64,000 nt of DNA from Amphritea balenae (GTDB taxonomy: Bacteria > Pseudomonadota > Gammaproteobacteria > Pseudomonadales > Balneatricaceae). Of this stretch, positions 1-11,441 are shown one piece after another; position 1 is the first letter of the stretch; each line of letters starts with the position of its first letter. The stretch lies in the NCBI RefSeq assembly GCF_003858655.1, contig NZ_RQXV01000006.1, positions 62,001-126,000 on the forward strand, given 5' to 3'. Below the pieces are notes generated by a model. That model ran no database searches. It saw only the letters and a list, made by a program, of their open reading frames with translations, and was not told the origin of the DNA. The translations under genes were made by a program, and so were the position numbers.

Positions 1-935
1 ACAACCCCGGCATTGTAACTGGTGCCACAGGCGACTATCTGTACCATTTTAACCTGATCAAATAATTCAGAGGCATTGGTCCCGAAAATCTGTTCTAGTA
101 CCCGTCCCTGATGAATACGACCCTCCAGCACGTTATTAATAACCTGCGGCTGCTCATAGATCTCTTTCAACATATAGTGACGATATTCGCCTTTATCTGC
201 CGTACCCTGACCGTGTTCAAACTGCTTAATCTCGCGTACTGCCAGATTACCAGCGCTATCTTCAATAGCGATCTGGCCCTGACTGATCAGCGCCATATCT
301 CCCTCTTCCAGGTAGATAAAACGATCGGTTACCTGCAGCAAAGCCAACGGGTCAGAAGCAATGAAATTCTCTTCGACACCTACACCAATAACCAGGGGAC
401 TACCCATTCGGCTAACTAGCATCCGATCTGGTTTCAATTGATCAATGACCGCTAACGCATAAGCACCTTCTAAACGCTTAACCGTTGCTTTTAACGCTTG
501 TTCCAGACTATTTCCAGCGACAACCGCACGATGAATCAGATGGGTAACCACCTCGGTATCTGTATCTGACAAAAAGACATAACCGTCCGCGGTCAGTTCA
601 TCCTTAAGTTCAGCATGGTTCTCAATAATACCGTTATGGACGATGGCTATACGATCAGAGGATAAGTGAGGGTGTGCATTACGCTCTTCTGGTTTGCCGT
701 GAGTTGCCCAGCGAGTATGTGCGATACCCAAACAGCCCGGTAGTGGGTGTTCTTTCAGCCCTGCTTCAAGCTCAGCCACCTTACCCAGACGCTTAACATG
801 GTCAAGCAGGTCGGTTTCAGCGTTGTAGACCGCCATACCAGCTGAGTCATAACCGCGGTATTCAAGTCGCTTCAGGCCTTCCAGTAAGATAGCCGAAATA
901 TTACGGCCGGCAATTGCGCCTACAATTCCACACAT
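1..935 (-). CDS. glmS: Glutamine--fructose-6-phosphate aminotransferase (GlmS), N-terminal part
   Basis: Makes glucosamine-6-phosphate from fructose-6-phosphate and glutamine, the first step to UDP-GlcNAc for peptidoglycan and LPS. The gene starts at ATG 935 and runs off the left edge, so about 311 codons are visible. The protein begins MCGIVGAIAGRNI, with the N-terminal cysteine nucleophile of the class II glutaminase domain exposed after Met removal. The visible end reads IVACGTSYNAG, the start of the first sugar-isomerase (SIS) domain. The rest of the SIS domains, including the C-terminal active site, lie outside the window. It sits 13 bp downstream of glmU on the same strand, so the two are probably cotranscribed. 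The family assignment is secure. Confidence 0.96.
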   Translation of the reverse strand, partial: MCGIVGAIAGRNISAILLEGLKRLEYRGYDSAGMAVYNAETDLLDHVKRLGKVAELEAGLKEHPLPGCLGIAHTRWATHGKPEERNAHPHLSSDRIAIVHNGIIENHAELKDELTADGYVFLSDTDTEVVTHLIHRAVVAGNSLEQALKATVKRLEGAYALAVIDQLKPDRMLVSRMGSPLVIGVGVEENFIASDPLALLQVTDRFIYLEEGDMALISQGQIAIEDSAGNLAVREIKQFEHGQGTADKGEYRHYMLKEIYEQPQVINNVLEGRIHQGRVLEQIFGTNASELFDQVKMVQIVACGTSYNAGV

Positions 936-948
936 AACCTATATTCCT

Positions 949-2331
949 TTAAGATTTCTTAACCGGGCGCTGCCAGTTTTTCAGATTAATCTGTTTCGCC
1001 CGGGTCACCGCTAACTGATCCGTCTCAATATCTTTTGTAATCGTTGAACCCGCACCGACAGTTGCACCAGCACCGACTTTCACCGGCGCTACAAGCGCAG
1101 AATTAGAACCGATAAAGGCACCATCACCGATCTCTGTTCTGGACTTATTTACGCCATCGTAGTTACAGGTAATAGTTCCGGCACCTACATTCACGCCAGC
1201 ACCTATTTCAGCATCGCCGATATAGGTTAGATGATTTACTTTACTACCTTCACCGATATTAGCTTTTTTGGTTTCAACAAAGTTACCAACCTTAGCCTTG
1301 TTAGCCAGCTTACTACCGGGGCGAAGACGGGCAAAAGGTCCAATCTCGCAGTTACCTGCCAGCTCGGCCTGTTCCAGCATCGAGTTAGCCTTAATATGTG
1401 AACCGGAGCCGATAACAGAATCTTTAATGATGCAATTAGATTCAATAGTGACGTTATCGCCGATACTTACCTGACCTTCCAGGATCACATTGATATCGAT
1501 AGCAACATCGTGACCTACCGTTACCTCACCACGAATATCAATACGTGCAGGGTCTGCCAAAGTGACACCTTCGATCATCAGAGCTTGGGCCTGACGCAGC
1601 TGATACCAGCGTTCCAGTTCCGCCTGCTGCATACGATTATTAACACCTTGTACCTCTTGCTCAGTCTGAGGCTGAATCGCCTGAACTCTGACACCCTGAG
1701 CTGCCGCCATCGCAATAATATCGGTCAGGTAATATTCTCCCTGGGCATTATTCGAAGATAACTCAGGTATCCACTGATTCAACAGTGCAGCCGGAACCGC
1801 CAGAATTCCGGTATTTACTTCTGTAATTGCTAATTGCTCAGGATTGGCATCTTTCTGCTCAACTATCGCTACAACATCACTAGCGTCATTGCGCACGATA
1901 CGGCCATAACCGGTCGGATTATCAAGGCTCACTGTCAACAAGCCGAAATCCCCCTGCGCAGCGATCTTAACCAGATCCAGCATCGTCTCAGTTCGAGTCA
2001 GTGGTACGTCTCCATAGAGCACTAATACCACAGCTTCTGCAGTTACATTTGGCATCGCCTGAGCGACTGCATGGCCCGTTCCCAGTTGCTCAGCCTGCAG
2101 GGCAAACTTTACTCCCTGGCCTGTCAGTTCAGTTTCTACTTTTTCAGCACCATGGCCAACCACAACATGGACCTGGTTATCACCGATGAGAGAAGCTGCA
2201 TCAATAACATGCTGCAACATCGGTTTGCCGCCGATTTTGTGCAGAACTTTTGGCAAAGAGGATTTCATACGGCTGCCCTGGCCAGCAGCTAGAATTACGA
2301 TGTCTAGGTTATTCAATGCGATAGCATCCAT
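949..2331 (-). CDS. glmU: Bifunctional GlcNAc-1-phosphate uridyltransferase / GlcN-1-phosphate acetyltransferase
   Basis: Catalyses the last two steps of UDP-GlcNAc synthesis: acetylation of GlcN-1-P, then uridylation with UTP. At 460 residues it has the normal family length. The N-terminal nucleotidyltransferase domain carries [10 protein letters not shown] at residues 14-23 followed by the SLPK loop. From about residue 255 the protein becomes a left-handed beta-helix of hexapeptide repeats ([21 protein letters not shown]), the acetyltransferase half. It precedes glmS by 13 bp, forming a glmUS operon as in many gammaproteobacteria. The 122-bp gap to the divergent TrmB-type gene must hold both promoters. 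Confidence 0.98.
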   Translation of the reverse strand: MDAIALNNLDIVILAAGQGSRMKSSLPKVLHKIGGKPMLQHVIDAASLIGDNQVHVVVGHGAEKVETELTGQGVKFALQAEQLGTGHAVAQAMPNVTAEAVVLVLYGDVPLTRTETMLDLVKIAAQGDFGLLTVSLDNPTGYGRIVRNDASDVVAIVEQKDANPEQLAITEVNTGILAVPAALLNQWIPELSSNNAQGEYYLTDIIAMAAAQGVRVQAIQPQTEQEVQGVNNRMQQAELERWYQLRQAQALMIEGVTLADPARIDIRGEVTVGHDVAIDINVILEGQVSIGDNVTIESNCIIKDSVIGSGSHIKANSMLEQAELAGNCEIGPFARLRPGSKLANKAKVGNFVETKKANIGEGSKVNHLTYIGDAEIGAGVNVGAGTITCNYDGVNKSRTEIGDGAFIGSNSALVAPVKVGAGATVGAGSTITKDIETDQLAVTRAKQINLKNWQRPVKKS

Positions 2332-2453
2332 GGTTTAATCAAACAACACCGCATCCTGCGGCCTGTTTTAGTTGACATAAGTTTAGAATTAAACGAACTT
2401 TAATCTAACTGTAATCAGATGCAATACGCAATGTCAGAGAATAATTGACAAAT

Positions 2454-3194
2454 ATGAATGACGAACTGTTTAAACTACTGGGCCTGGAAAAACGTGAGAT
2501 TGATATTTATCGGGCTCTACTCTCTCTTGGTCCCAGCGCTATCCGTACAATTGCCGAGAAAGCAGGTATTAATCGGGGTACCACCTACGACTGTCTGAAA
2601 GTGATGCAAGAGAAAGGCATTGTTACTTATCTCCCGAAAGGTAAACGACGTCTGTTCAGTGCGCGGGAACCGGATGTACTGCTACAACTGGCAGAAGAAC
2701 GTCAGGAGTCCCTGAATACAGCGATTGATCAGCTTAAAACCCGTATCATCCCAGATATGCACCACTTGATGCCTGACTTTAATACCGCGAATGTCAGCTA
2801 TTACGAAGGCGATAGCGGAATCGAACAGGTTTTGAGAGATATTCTCAATACTGTCTCGAGACAGGAATCAAAAAGTTACTCAATATTCTCATCTAAACCT
2901 ATTCGCAAGCACCTGTATCGCCCTTTTCCAAACTTTACCGCACAGCGGATCCAGAAAGGCATCGATGTAAAAGTTATCGCCATCGGCGATGGTGGTGAAG
3001 ATGCAGAACTGAGTGAACGTAAGTGGATTAAAACTGAAGGCCCGGTCGATGCCGCTTATATCGCTGTTTATCCACCCAAATGCGCCATTATCTCACTAGC
3101 TTCAGCCAACTACCCTACCGCCGTTGTAATCGACTCTAAGGAGGTTGCAGCAGCGCAGAAGATTATTTTCGATACCTTGTGGGGGCTTCTCTAA
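2454..3194 (+). CDS. TrmB-family HTH transcriptional regulator
   Basis: A predicted 246-residue DNA-binding regulator. Residues 5-75 form a winged helix of TrmB type (LGLEKREIDIYRALLSLG, then TIAEKAGINRGTTYDCLKVM as the recognition region). A predicted helix follows (about 80-105) and then a C-terminal domain like the TrmB/PLD-like effector domain. TrmB proteins are best known as sugar-responsive regulators in archaea, and bacterial members are less studied. The start is uncertain: TTG 2445 has AGAGA four bases upstream, but ATG 2454 begins the conserved part and is preferred. It is divergent from glmU and lies upstream of the flotillin operon, so either could be its target; that is inference. 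Confidence 0.85.
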   Translation: MNDELFKLLGLEKREIDIYRALLSLGPSAIRTIAEKAGINRGTTYDCLKVMQEKGIVTYLPKGKRRLFSAREPDVLLQLAEERQESLNTAIDQLKTRIIPDMHHLMPDFNTANVSYYEGDSGIEQVLRDILNTVSRQESKSYSIFSSKPIRKHLYRPFPNFTAQRIQKGIDVKVIAIGDGGEDAELSERKWIKTEGPVDAAYIAVYPPKCAIISLASANYPTAVVIDSKEVAAAQKIIFDTLWGLL

Positions 3195-3290
3195 CAGGAA
3201 CAAAGACGAAAAAACTTGCTGTTTACATTTGTATACTGATATAAAAGTACCTGTTCATGGATTGAACAAACTTAACAAACGGAACTTGTG

Positions 3291-3776
3291 ATGAAATCGA
3301 TCCCCATCAGCGTACGTCTAACTCAGGACGAAGCTGACTTTATTGCTCATATATCAGCCCCATCTGCTGTTACACCAAGTGATAAGCTTCGCTATATCAT
3401 CAGCCAGGCACGAGACTCAGCAAAACAACCTAAAAATCTTTCCAGCGCCAGGGATAAAGCTCATCAGACCATCACCCCTCTGCTAGCCCCCATAGAGTTA
3501 GCTGAAATGCAGGATAAGAATTCCTCTACCATCCTTGCTGCCCACCACTATTGGCTGGAAAGAAGTCTGGCCACGCTAATTTTGTTTTCAAAAAAAATCG
3601 ACAATTCAGCTGAATCCGTTAGTGATTATGAAGAACAGTGCATTCTGCTCCTTAAAAATCTAATTGATCAAATGCAGCATTCACTCTCCTCAATAGCTAC
3701 TAGTGATTTAGCAACACTCATTGAAACAGCTGAAATAAAGTTCAATTCCATTTCTAGTCAAAGGAGCGACTCATGA
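3291..3776 (+). CDS. Uncharacterised protein heading the PspA/flotillin operon
   Basis: I do not recognise this 161-residue protein. It begins MKSIPISVRLTQDEADFIAHI, a short strand followed by a helix that resembles the start of a ribbon-helix-helix DNA-binding fold. The next part reads SAVTPSDKLRYIISQA. The remainder looks helical, with no membrane segment or signal peptide. The start could also be GTG 3288, one codon upstream. The stop overlaps the start of the PspA-like gene by four bases (ATGA at 3773-3776), so the two are translationally coupled. Its place suggests a regulator or partner of the PspA/YqiJ/YqiK system. That role is inferred from position only. Confidence 0.75.
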   Translation: MKSIPISVRLTQDEADFIAHISAPSAVTPSDKLRYIISQARDSAKQPKNLSSARDKAHQTITPLLAPIELAEMQDKNSSTILAAHHYWLERSLATLILFSKKIDNSAESVSDYEEQCILLLKNLIDQMQHSLSSIATSDLATLIETAEIKFNSISSQRSDS

Positions 3777-4462
3777 ATGAAACACTCACAGGCCGGGTTG
3801 GCCGCATTATCAGTGGTAGTCTGAATGCCGTTATCAGCGCTGTAGAAAATTCTGCACCTGAGGTTGTACTCGAAGAGGCCTTAAGAGAAGTCGATAGTGC
3901 TATTGACCAAGTTCGTCATGAGCTGGGGCAGGTCGGAGCTAGAAAGCATATGGCAAGCAGCCGTTTACTCGAAGAGAACAACAAACATGAAGAGCTAACA
4001 GGGAAAATAAAAGTCGCACTGGAACAGAATCGTGTTGATCTGGCCGAGGCAGGTGTTGCACAGCAACTGGATATAGAAGCTCAGATCCCCGTACTTGAAA
4101 GAGCGATTGCGGAAGCTGCTGAAAAAGAACAGGAGCTAAATGGCTACATCCAGGCACTAACCGCCAAAAAACGAGAGATGAAAACAGAACTAAAACGGTT
4201 ACTTGATGCTCAATCAAATACGGCGATACCTGATCATCAAACAGGTCAGAACAGCCACTCAGAAATAGCCAATAAAGTCGAAAAAGCAGAGTCCGCTTTT
4301 AATCGCCTATTAGAAAGCCGTACCGGATATAACGGAGATACAGGCCCTTCTCATGAACAACAGATAAAACTGGCAGAACTAGAAGAGTTAAACCACAACA
4401 ATCGAATTAAGGAACGCTTAGCTATGATACGGGCAACACAAGAAGACAGCTCTAATGATTAA
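3773..4462 (+). CDS. PspA/IM30-family membrane-associated coiled-coil protein
   Basis: A 229-residue member of the PspA/IM30 (ESCRT-III-like) family, which binds and stabilises stressed inner membrane. The N-terminus (LTGRVGRIISGSLNAVISAVE) is amphipathic, as expected for the membrane-binding helix. It is followed by VLEEALREVDSAIDQVRHEL and a long charged coiled coil to about residue 150, then a looser C-terminal helical part. The gene overlaps its upstream neighbour by 4 bp and the downstream YqiJ-like gene by 8 bp. The grouping with a flotillin and an OB-fold membrane protein is recurrent in proteobacteria. It is not the classical pspA locus, as no pspB, pspC or pspF lies nearby. Confidence 0.85.
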   Translation: MNETLTGRVGRIISGSLNAVISAVENSAPEVVLEEALREVDSAIDQVRHELGQVGARKHMASSRLLEENNKHEELTGKIKVALEQNRVDLAEAGVAQQLDIEAQIPVLERAIAEAAEKEQELNGYIQALTAKKREMKTELKRLLDAQSNTAIPDHQTGQNSHSEIANKVEKAESAFNRLLESRTGYNGDTGPSHEQQIKLAELEELNHNNRIKERLAMIRATQEDSSND

Positions 4463-5117
4463 ATTTTTGCTTCTAGCTGACAACCTGCCATTTACCGTAT
4501 CGTTAACCATCATGCTACTACTAGCAGTTTTAGAGGGCGTCGCACTGATACTGGGTATGGGTTTTTCATCAATTCTGGAAACCCTGATCCCCGATATCAA
4601 TATTAACGTCGATGGTCCGGATACCACAGCACCCGGCATGATCAGTAGCCTGCTTGGTTGGCTCTATATCGGCAAGGTACCTTTTCTAATTGTACTGATA
4701 CTCCTACTAACGTTCTTTGGCTTATGCGGACTACTGATTCAAGCAGCTTGCCAGACACTGATAGGAGTATTACTACCTAGTTGGATCGCCGTGATTCCTG
4801 CATTGATTACAGCTTTACCTATAACCCGACAAATTACCACGTTAACTATCCGCTTTATTCCTGAAACAGAAACAGAAGCTGTGTCCGGTGACAGTTTTAT
4901 CGGTCGTGTTGCAAAGATCACAACCGGTACTGCAAAGCACGATTATCCGGCTCAGGCCAAGGTGCGTGATCAACATGGGTTGAACCACTACATTATGGTT
5001 GAACCTGATCTCAATCAATCGCAGATAGAACAAGGATCCCATGTTCTTCTGGTCAGGAAAAAGAACACTGTCTTTATTGTTATACCTAACTCAAATCCCA
5101 ATCTGATCAACAATTAA
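4455..5117 (+). CDS. YqiJ-like membrane protein with C-terminal OB-fold
   Basis: A 220-residue inner-membrane protein. Hydrophobic segments lie at about residues 15-40, 72-98 and 103-125. A soluble C-terminal domain of about 75 residues begins near FIGRVAKITTGTAK and has the small beta-barrel look of NfeD/YqiJ OB-fold domains. In E. coli yqiJ precedes the flotillin gene yqiK, and NfeD-type proteins generally pair with SPFH proteins. Here the gene overlaps the PspA-like gene by 8 bp and is followed after 12 bp by the flotillin. The likely job is to support the flotillin assembly in the inner membrane. The symbol is withheld because similarity is judged by eye. Confidence 0.82.
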   Translation: MIKFLLLADNLPFTVSLTIMLLLAVLEGVALILGMGFSSILETLIPDININVDGPDTTAPGMISSLLGWLYIGKVPFLIVLILLLTFFGLCGLLIQAACQTLIGVLLPSWIAVIPALITALPITRQITTLTIRFIPETETEAVSGDSFIGRVAKITTGTAKHDYPAQAKVRDQHGLNHYIMVEPDLNQSQIEQGSHVLLVRKKNTVFIVIPNSNPNLINN

Positions 5118-5129
5118 AAGGACTTAATA

Positions 5130-6890
5130 ATGTTTTTAGATTTAACCAAGATCGGTACGATTGCCGGCGTGATAGTCATTGGACTAATCACCATCGGGCT
5201 GATTCTGACACGCCTTTATCGCAGGGCTTCAAAAGAAACCTCCTTCGTGCGCACCGGCTTCGGTGGCCAAAAAGTTATTATGAATGGAGGTGCATTAGTG
5301 CTACCGGTACTTCATGAAGTTATTCCGGTAAATATGAATACACTCCGTCTCGAAGTTAAACGTGCCAATGAACAGGCATTGATTACCCGGGACCGGATGC
5401 GGGTAGATGTACTGGCTGAATTCTACGTCCGGGTTCAGCCTACCTCTGAGTCCATAGCTAATGCCGCACAAACTCTTGGCATGCGGACCATGGAACCGGA
5501 AGCACTCAAAGAACTAGTTGAGGGTAAATTTGTTGATGCTTTACGAGCCGTAGCTGCAGAGATGGCGATGATCGAGCTACATGAACAGCGAGTCGATTTT
5601 GTCCAGAAAGTACAACAGGTAGTTTCTGAAGATCTACTTAAGAATGGTCTCGAGCTTGAGTCTGTATCCCTTACAGGCCTGGACCAAACCAGCAAAGAGT
5701 TTTTTAATCCGGATAACGCCTTTGATGCCGAAGGTTTAACAAAACTAACCGAGGCGATTGAAGAACGCCGCAAACGCCGTAATGAAATAGAGCAGGAAAC
5801 CGAAGTCAGCATAGCAACCAAAAACCTTGATGCAGAGAAACAGCAGTTAGAAATAACCCGTGATCAGGAATATGCTCGACTACAGCAATCCCGTGAAGTA
5901 GAAATCCGTAAAGCCTTAATCGACGCTGAAATTACACGGGAACAGGCCGAAAATCAACGTGCCGCTGAACAAGCCCAGATACTTGCTACACAGCAAACAG
6001 AGCAATCGCGAATCGCTTCTGATCGTGCAGTTGAAGAAGAGCGTATCGACATGGAGCGGCAGATAAAAGAAAAAGAGATCGCAAAGAATAAAGCGATTGA
6101 AACCGCTTCTATCGATAAAGAAAAGATAATCGAGAATGCTTCTATCGAAAAACGACGGGTAATCGAATTAGCAGAGCAGGATAAGTCTGTAGCCATAGCA
6201 GAAAAGTCCAGAGAGCAATCTGTTGCCGAAGCCGAAGCTAGTCGAGCCCGCTCTGAGGCGGTAAAAGCAGAGGAACAGGTTACCACTGTTAAGCAAACTG
6301 AGATCGCTGAACGAGAGAAACAGATCGAACTGGTAGAAGCCTCCAAAGAAGCTGAACGCCAGGCAATTAGTATTAAAGTTGCTGCTGAAGCTGAAAAAGA
6401 AGTCGCTGAGGATCATGCCGATTCGATCCGAATTACCGCTCAGGCAAATGCTGATCAACAACGAATAAATGCCGAGGCAGAAGCCATCGCAGAAAAACTT
6501 ACCGCAGAAGCTTCAGAGATCCGTTACGGGGTCGATGCAGAGGGTAAACGTGCGCTCAATGAAGCTGAGAATCTCCTGGATCCCGACCAGATCGCACGTC
6601 AGATAAGGCTGGCACTAATTGATAAACTCCCTGAAATAATTCGTGAAAGCGTTAAGCCCATGGAGCAAATTGATGGCATTAAGATTTATCAGGTAGATGG
6701 CTTAAACGGTGGCCAAACTGCTGTTGCAGGAAGCGAGCAAAATAGTTCAAGCTTGGCTGATCAGGTTGTTAACAGTGCCCTGCGTTATAAAGCCCAGGGC
6801 CCATTAGTGGATAATCTTCTGGAAGAAATCGGCCTTAAAGGTAATAGCTTGAATGGTCTTACTGCTGCAGTAACTGACGTAGATAAATAA
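5130..6890 (+). CDS. yqiK: Flotillin-family SPFH protein (YqiK-like)
   Basis: A 586-residue flotillin-like scaffold. Residues 8-28 form one N-terminal membrane segment. The SPFH/prohibitin domain follows (about 40-200, with RTGFGGQKVIMNGG and a VEGKF region). After it comes a very long Glu/Ala/Arg/Gln-rich coiled coil (about 210-460, repeated EQxxIA and AEAEA patterns). A C-terminal flotillin-like domain follows (NEAENLLDPDQIARQIRLAL, then KIYQVDGLNG). Flotillins form oligomeric rings that organise membrane microdomains. It ends the operon that starts at 3291. An 8-bp-stem hairpin follows at 6904-6923. The family is certain and the symbol is by analogy with E. coli. Confidence 0.93.
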   Translation: MFLDLTKIGTIAGVIVIGLITIGLILTRLYRRASKETSFVRTGFGGQKVIMNGGALVLPVLHEVIPVNMNTLRLEVKRANEQALITRDRMRVDVLAEFYVRVQPTSESIANAAQTLGMRTMEPEALKELVEGKFVDALRAVAAEMAMIELHEQRVDFVQKVQQVVSEDLLKNGLELESVSLTGLDQTSKEFFNPDNAFDAEGLTKLTEAIEERRKRRNEIEQETEVSIATKNLDAEKQQLEITRDQEYARLQQSREVEIRKALIDAEITREQAENQRAAEQAQILATQQTEQSRIASDRAVEEERIDMERQIKEKEIAKNKAIETASIDKEKIIENASIEKRRVIELAEQDKSVAIAEKSREQSVAEAEASRARSEAVKAEEQVTTVKQTEIAEREKQIELVEASKEAERQAISIKVAAEAEKEVAEDHADSIRITAQANADQQRINAEAEAIAEKLTAEASEIRYGVDAEGKRALNEAENLLDPDQIARQIRLALIDKLPEIIRESVKPMEQIDGIKIYQVDGLNGGQTAVAGSEQNSSSLADQVVNSALRYKAQGPLVDNLLEEIGLKGNSLNGLTAAVTDVDK

Positions 6891-6903
6891 GTATCTACTC
6901 AGA

Positions 6904-6923
6904 AAGCGATCGTAAGATCGCTT
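6904..6923 (+). terminator. Hairpin after the flotillin operon
   Basis: Perfect 8-bp inverted repeat AAGCGATC / GATCGCTT with loop GTAA, 13 bp after the yqiK stop. The bases after it are AAAATCTAA rather than a T-run, so as an intrinsic terminator it is weak. It may instead stabilise the mRNA 3' end. Confidence 0.45.
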
Positions 6924-7013
6924 AAAATCTAATAATGCAAGTTTATTAAACGCCCGTTTAAACTCATAACAAACAAGTAATTGGGCTAGTAAGCACGATG
7001 TTTTATTATGCAC

Positions 7014-7043
7014 AAAAAAAGGCGACCCAAAGGTCGCCTTTTT
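7014..7043 (-). terminator. Bidirectional intrinsic terminator of the atp operon
   Basis: GC-rich stem GGCGACC (7021-7027) / GGTCGCC (7032-7038), loop CAAA, flanked by seven A's on the left and five T's on the right. It therefore has a T-run in both directions. It lies just past the atpC stop (7071) and also faces transcription arriving from the flotillin operon. Confidence 0.9.
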
Positions 7044-7070
7044 ATTCGAGTAGCAGTTTGTAAGCGTGGG

Positions 7071-7496
7071 TTATTTACCCATCTTCTTACGAATCTGCTG
7101 AATAGTACGCAGTTGAGCTGCAGCTTCAGCCAGCTGAGCAGTCGCACGGGAATAATCCAGTTCGCTGCTCTGATCGGCCATTGCATGTTCAGCATGCTTC
7201 TTCGCTTCTTCTGCGGCTGCTTCGTTGATGTCACCCGCACGCAGTGCAACGTCCGCTAGGACAGAGACTTTGTGTGGCTGAACTTCAATGAAACCACCGG
7301 AAACGTAGAAGATCTCCTGCTCACCACCCTGTTTCTTAAGCTCTACAGGACCTGGTTTCAGTTCCGACAGAAGCGGAGCGTGACCCGGGTAAATACCCAG
7401 GTCACCCAGGCTACCTGTCACTGAAACGAACTCGATAAGACCAGAGAAAATCTCTTCTTCAGCACTTACGATGTCACAATGAACAGTCATAGCCAT
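7071..7496 (-). CDS. atpC: ATP synthase F1 epsilon subunit
   Basis: Central-stalk subunit of F1, which joins gamma to the c-ring and inhibits ATP hydrolysis. It has 141 residues, normal length. The N-terminal beta-sandwich is recognisable ([13 protein letters not shown], then [19 protein letters not shown]), and the C-terminal part is the two-helix inhibitory arm (about 90-141). Last gene of the operon, 34 bp after atpD, followed by the terminator at 7014-7043. Confidence 0.97.
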   Translation of the reverse strand: MAMTVHCDIVSAEEEIFSGLIEFVSVTGSLGDLGIYPGHAPLLSELKPGPVELKKQGGEQEIFYVSGGFIEVQPHKVSVLADVALRAGDINEAAAEEAKKHAEHAMADQSSELDYSRATAQLAEAAAQLRTIQQIRKKMGK

Positions 7497-7530
7497 CTTG
7501 TTATCCTTTTAAAAGGTTAACTAAGCGCAA

Positions 7531-8919
<1,389 letters not shown>

Positions 8920-8944
8920 TTAACATTTAAACCTGTTAACTGCC

Positions 8945-9808
8945 TTATACAGCAGCAGCACCACTAACGATCTCAGAAATTTCCTGAGTAATCGCAGCCT
9001 GACGAGCCTTGTTGTAAATCATCTGCAGCTCATCGATCAGATCGCCGGCGTTGTCAGTTGCATTCTTCATCGCCAGCATTCGTGCTGCCTGTTCACAGGC
9101 ATTGTTCTCAACCACGGCCTGATAGACCAGGGACTCTATATAACGAACCAGTAAGCCGTTTAACAGCTCTTTTGCATCTGGCTCGTAGATGTAATCCCAG
9201 TGATGGTTAAGACGGTCATCATCGTCTTCTGCTTTAAGCGGAAGAATCTGCTCTACTTGTGGCTCCTGCGTCATGGTATTAACGAATTCGTTAGATACCA
9301 CAAACAGCTGATCCAGCGTACCTTCATCATAAGCGTCCAGCATTACTTTAACGCTACCGATCAGCTCAGCTGCTTCAGGCTTATCGCCCAAACCAGATTT
9401 CGCCGAGGTTACGTTACCGCCGAACGTCTTAAAGAAGCTTACCGACTTGGAACCCAGCGCGCAGATATCGATCTCGATATTCTGATCACTGAACTCTTTC
9501 ATCTTGGCAATCGCTGCTTTGAACGCATTAATGTTCAAGCCACCGCAGAGACCACGGTCAGTTGCTACAACAATGAAACCGACACGCTTTACTTCGCGCT
9601 GTTGCAGATACAGATGCTTATATTCAGGGTTGGACTTCGCCAGGTGCTGAATTACGCCACGGATACTCCGGGCGTAAGGACGGCTTTCCTGCATGCGATC
9701 CTGAGCTTTACGCATTTTAGATGCAGCCACCATTTCCATAGCGCTGGTAATCTTACGTGTGCCCTGAATACTGGCTATCTGCGTCTTTATCTCTTTTCCG
9801 GCTGCCAT
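8945..9808 (-). CDS. atpG: ATP synthase F1 gamma subunit
   Basis: Rotor shaft of F1, 287 residues, normal length. The N-terminal coiled-coil helix is clear ([27 protein letters not shown] split over residues 5-32). The central Rossmann-like part contains DRGLCGGLN. The C-terminal helix ends with the conserved run [18 protein letters not shown]. It lies between atpA (73 bp upstream) and atpD (37 bp downstream). Confidence 0.98.
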   Translation of the reverse strand: MAAGKEIKTQIASIQGTRKITSAMEMVAASKMRKAQDRMQESRPYARSIRGVIQHLAKSNPEYKHLYLQQREVKRVGFIVVATDRGLCGGLNINAFKAAIAKMKEFSDQNIEIDICALGSKSVSFFKTFGGNVTSAKSGLGDKPEAAELIGSVKVMLDAYDEGTLDQLFVVSNEFVNTMTQEPQVEQILPLKAEDDDDRLNHHWDYIYEPDAKELLNGLLVRYIESLVYQAVVENNACEQAARMLAMKNATDNAGDLIDELQMIYNKARQAAITQEISEIVSGAAAV

Positions 9809-9881
9809 AGTTCCACCTATTAAACCTTTACTTAGTTCAGGCCTGCATAACGAGTATGCAGCCCCCTACTCTTACGAGTTA

Positions 9882-11426
9882 TTACCAAGTTTGGGTAGAT
9901 TTGAACTTTTCGATACCAGCCTTGAACTGAGCCGCGATTTCGTCATTGTAGTCGCCACCCTCATTGATCTTACTCATCAGGTCAGCGTACTCACCGTTGA
10001 AGTAAGAGATCAGAGCCGCTTCAAAATCAAGGATCTTGTTCAGTTCGATATCGTTCAGGAAGCCTTCGTTCGCAGCGTACAGACTCAGACCCATGTCAGC
10101 TACTGACATTGGGGAGTACTGCATCTGCTTCATCAGCTCGGTTACACGCTGACCATGCTCAAGCTGAGCACGGGTCGCATCGTCCAGGTCAGATGCAAAC
10201 TGTGCGAATGCCGCCAGTTCACGGTACTGAGCCAGAGCCAGACGTACACCACCACCCAGCTTCTTGATGATCTTAGTCTGAGCTGCACCACCTACACGGG
10301 ATACAGACAGACCAGCGTTGATCGCTGGACGGATACCTGAGTTAAACAGGTCCGCTTCCAGGAAGATCTGACCATCGGTGATGGAGATAACGTTGGTTGG
10401 TACGAATGCAGATACGTCACCACCTTGTGTCTCGATTACTGGCAACGCAGTCAGGGAACCAGTCTGGCCCTTAACTTCACCGTCAGTGAACTTCTCAACA
10501 TAGATAGGGTTAACGCGTGCTGCACGTTCCAGCAGACGAGAGTGAAGATAGAATACGTCACCTGGGTATGCTTCACGGCCCGGTGGGCGACGTAGCAACA
10601 GGGAGATCTGACGGTAAGCCCAAGCTTGTTTAGTCAGATCATCGTATACGATCAGAGCGTCTTCGCCGCGGTCACGGTAGTATTCACCCATAGTACAACC
10701 AGCATAAGGCGCCAGGAACTGCATCGCTGCAGGATCTGATGCACCGGCTGCTACTACGATGGTGTGTTCCATCGCGCCGTGCTCTTCCAGCTTACGTACT
10801 ACGTTGGCAATAGTGGACTGCTTCTGTCCGATTGCAACGTATACACATTTAACGCCGGTACCTTTCTGGTTGATGATAGCGTCAATCGCGATCGCAGATT
10901 TACCAATCTGACGGTCACCGATGATCAGCTCACGCTGACCACGGCCGATTGGCACCATGGCATCGATAGATTTCAGACCAGTCTGAACTGGCTGATCTAC
11001 TGATTGACGCTCGATTACACCAGGTGCAACCTTCTCAACTGCGTCAGACAGAGTTGTTTCAACAGGGCCTTTACCGTCGATCGGGTTACCCAGGGCGTCT
11101 ACTACACGTCCCTGCAGTTCCGGACCAACAGGTACTTCCAGAATTCGGCCAGTACAACGCGCGGTCATACCTTCTACCAGATTCTGATAGTCACCCAGTA
11201 CTACAGCACCTACAGAGTCGCGCTCAAGGTTAAGCGCCATACCGTAGATACCGCCAGGGAATTCAATCATTTCCCCGTACATTACGTCAGCAAGACCGTG
11301 AATCAGGATGATACCGTCAGAAACGCTGACGATAGTACCTTCATTACGGGCTTCAGAAGAGACATCAAGTTTCTCGATGCGGCTCTTCAGAATCTCGCTG
11401 ATCTCAGATGGATTCAATTGCTGCAT
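9882..11426 (-). CDS. atpA: ATP synthase F1 alpha subunit
   Basis: Non-catalytic nucleotide-binding subunit of F1, 514 residues, usual length. It begins [20 protein letters not shown], the helix that contacts delta. The P-loop GDRQIGKSA is near residue 170. [18 protein letters not shown] and [19 protein letters not shown] are family hallmarks. It starts 15 bp after atpH, in the standard operon order. Confidence 0.99.
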   Translation of the reverse strand: MQQLNPSEISEILKSRIEKLDVSSEARNEGTIVSVSDGIILIHGLADVMYGEMIEFPGGIYGMALNLERDSVGAVVLGDYQNLVEGMTARCTGRILEVPVGPELQGRVVDALGNPIDGKGPVETTLSDAVEKVAPGVIERQSVDQPVQTGLKSIDAMVPIGRGQRELIIGDRQIGKSAIAIDAIINQKGTGVKCVYVAIGQKQSTIANVVRKLEEHGAMEHTIVVAAGASDPAAMQFLAPYAGCTMGEYYRDRGEDALIVYDDLTKQAWAYRQISLLLRRPPGREAYPGDVFYLHSRLLERAARVNPIYVEKFTDGEVKGQTGSLTALPVIETQGGDVSAFVPTNVISITDGQIFLEADLFNSGIRPAINAGLSVSRVGGAAQTKIIKKLGGGVRLALAQYRELAAFAQFASDLDDATRAQLEHGQRVTELMKQMQYSPMSVADMGLSLYAANEGFLNDIELNKILDFEAALISYFNGEYADLMSKINEGGDYNDEIAAQFKAGIEKFKSTQTW

Positions 11427-11441
11427 GTTTAATCCTCACAC

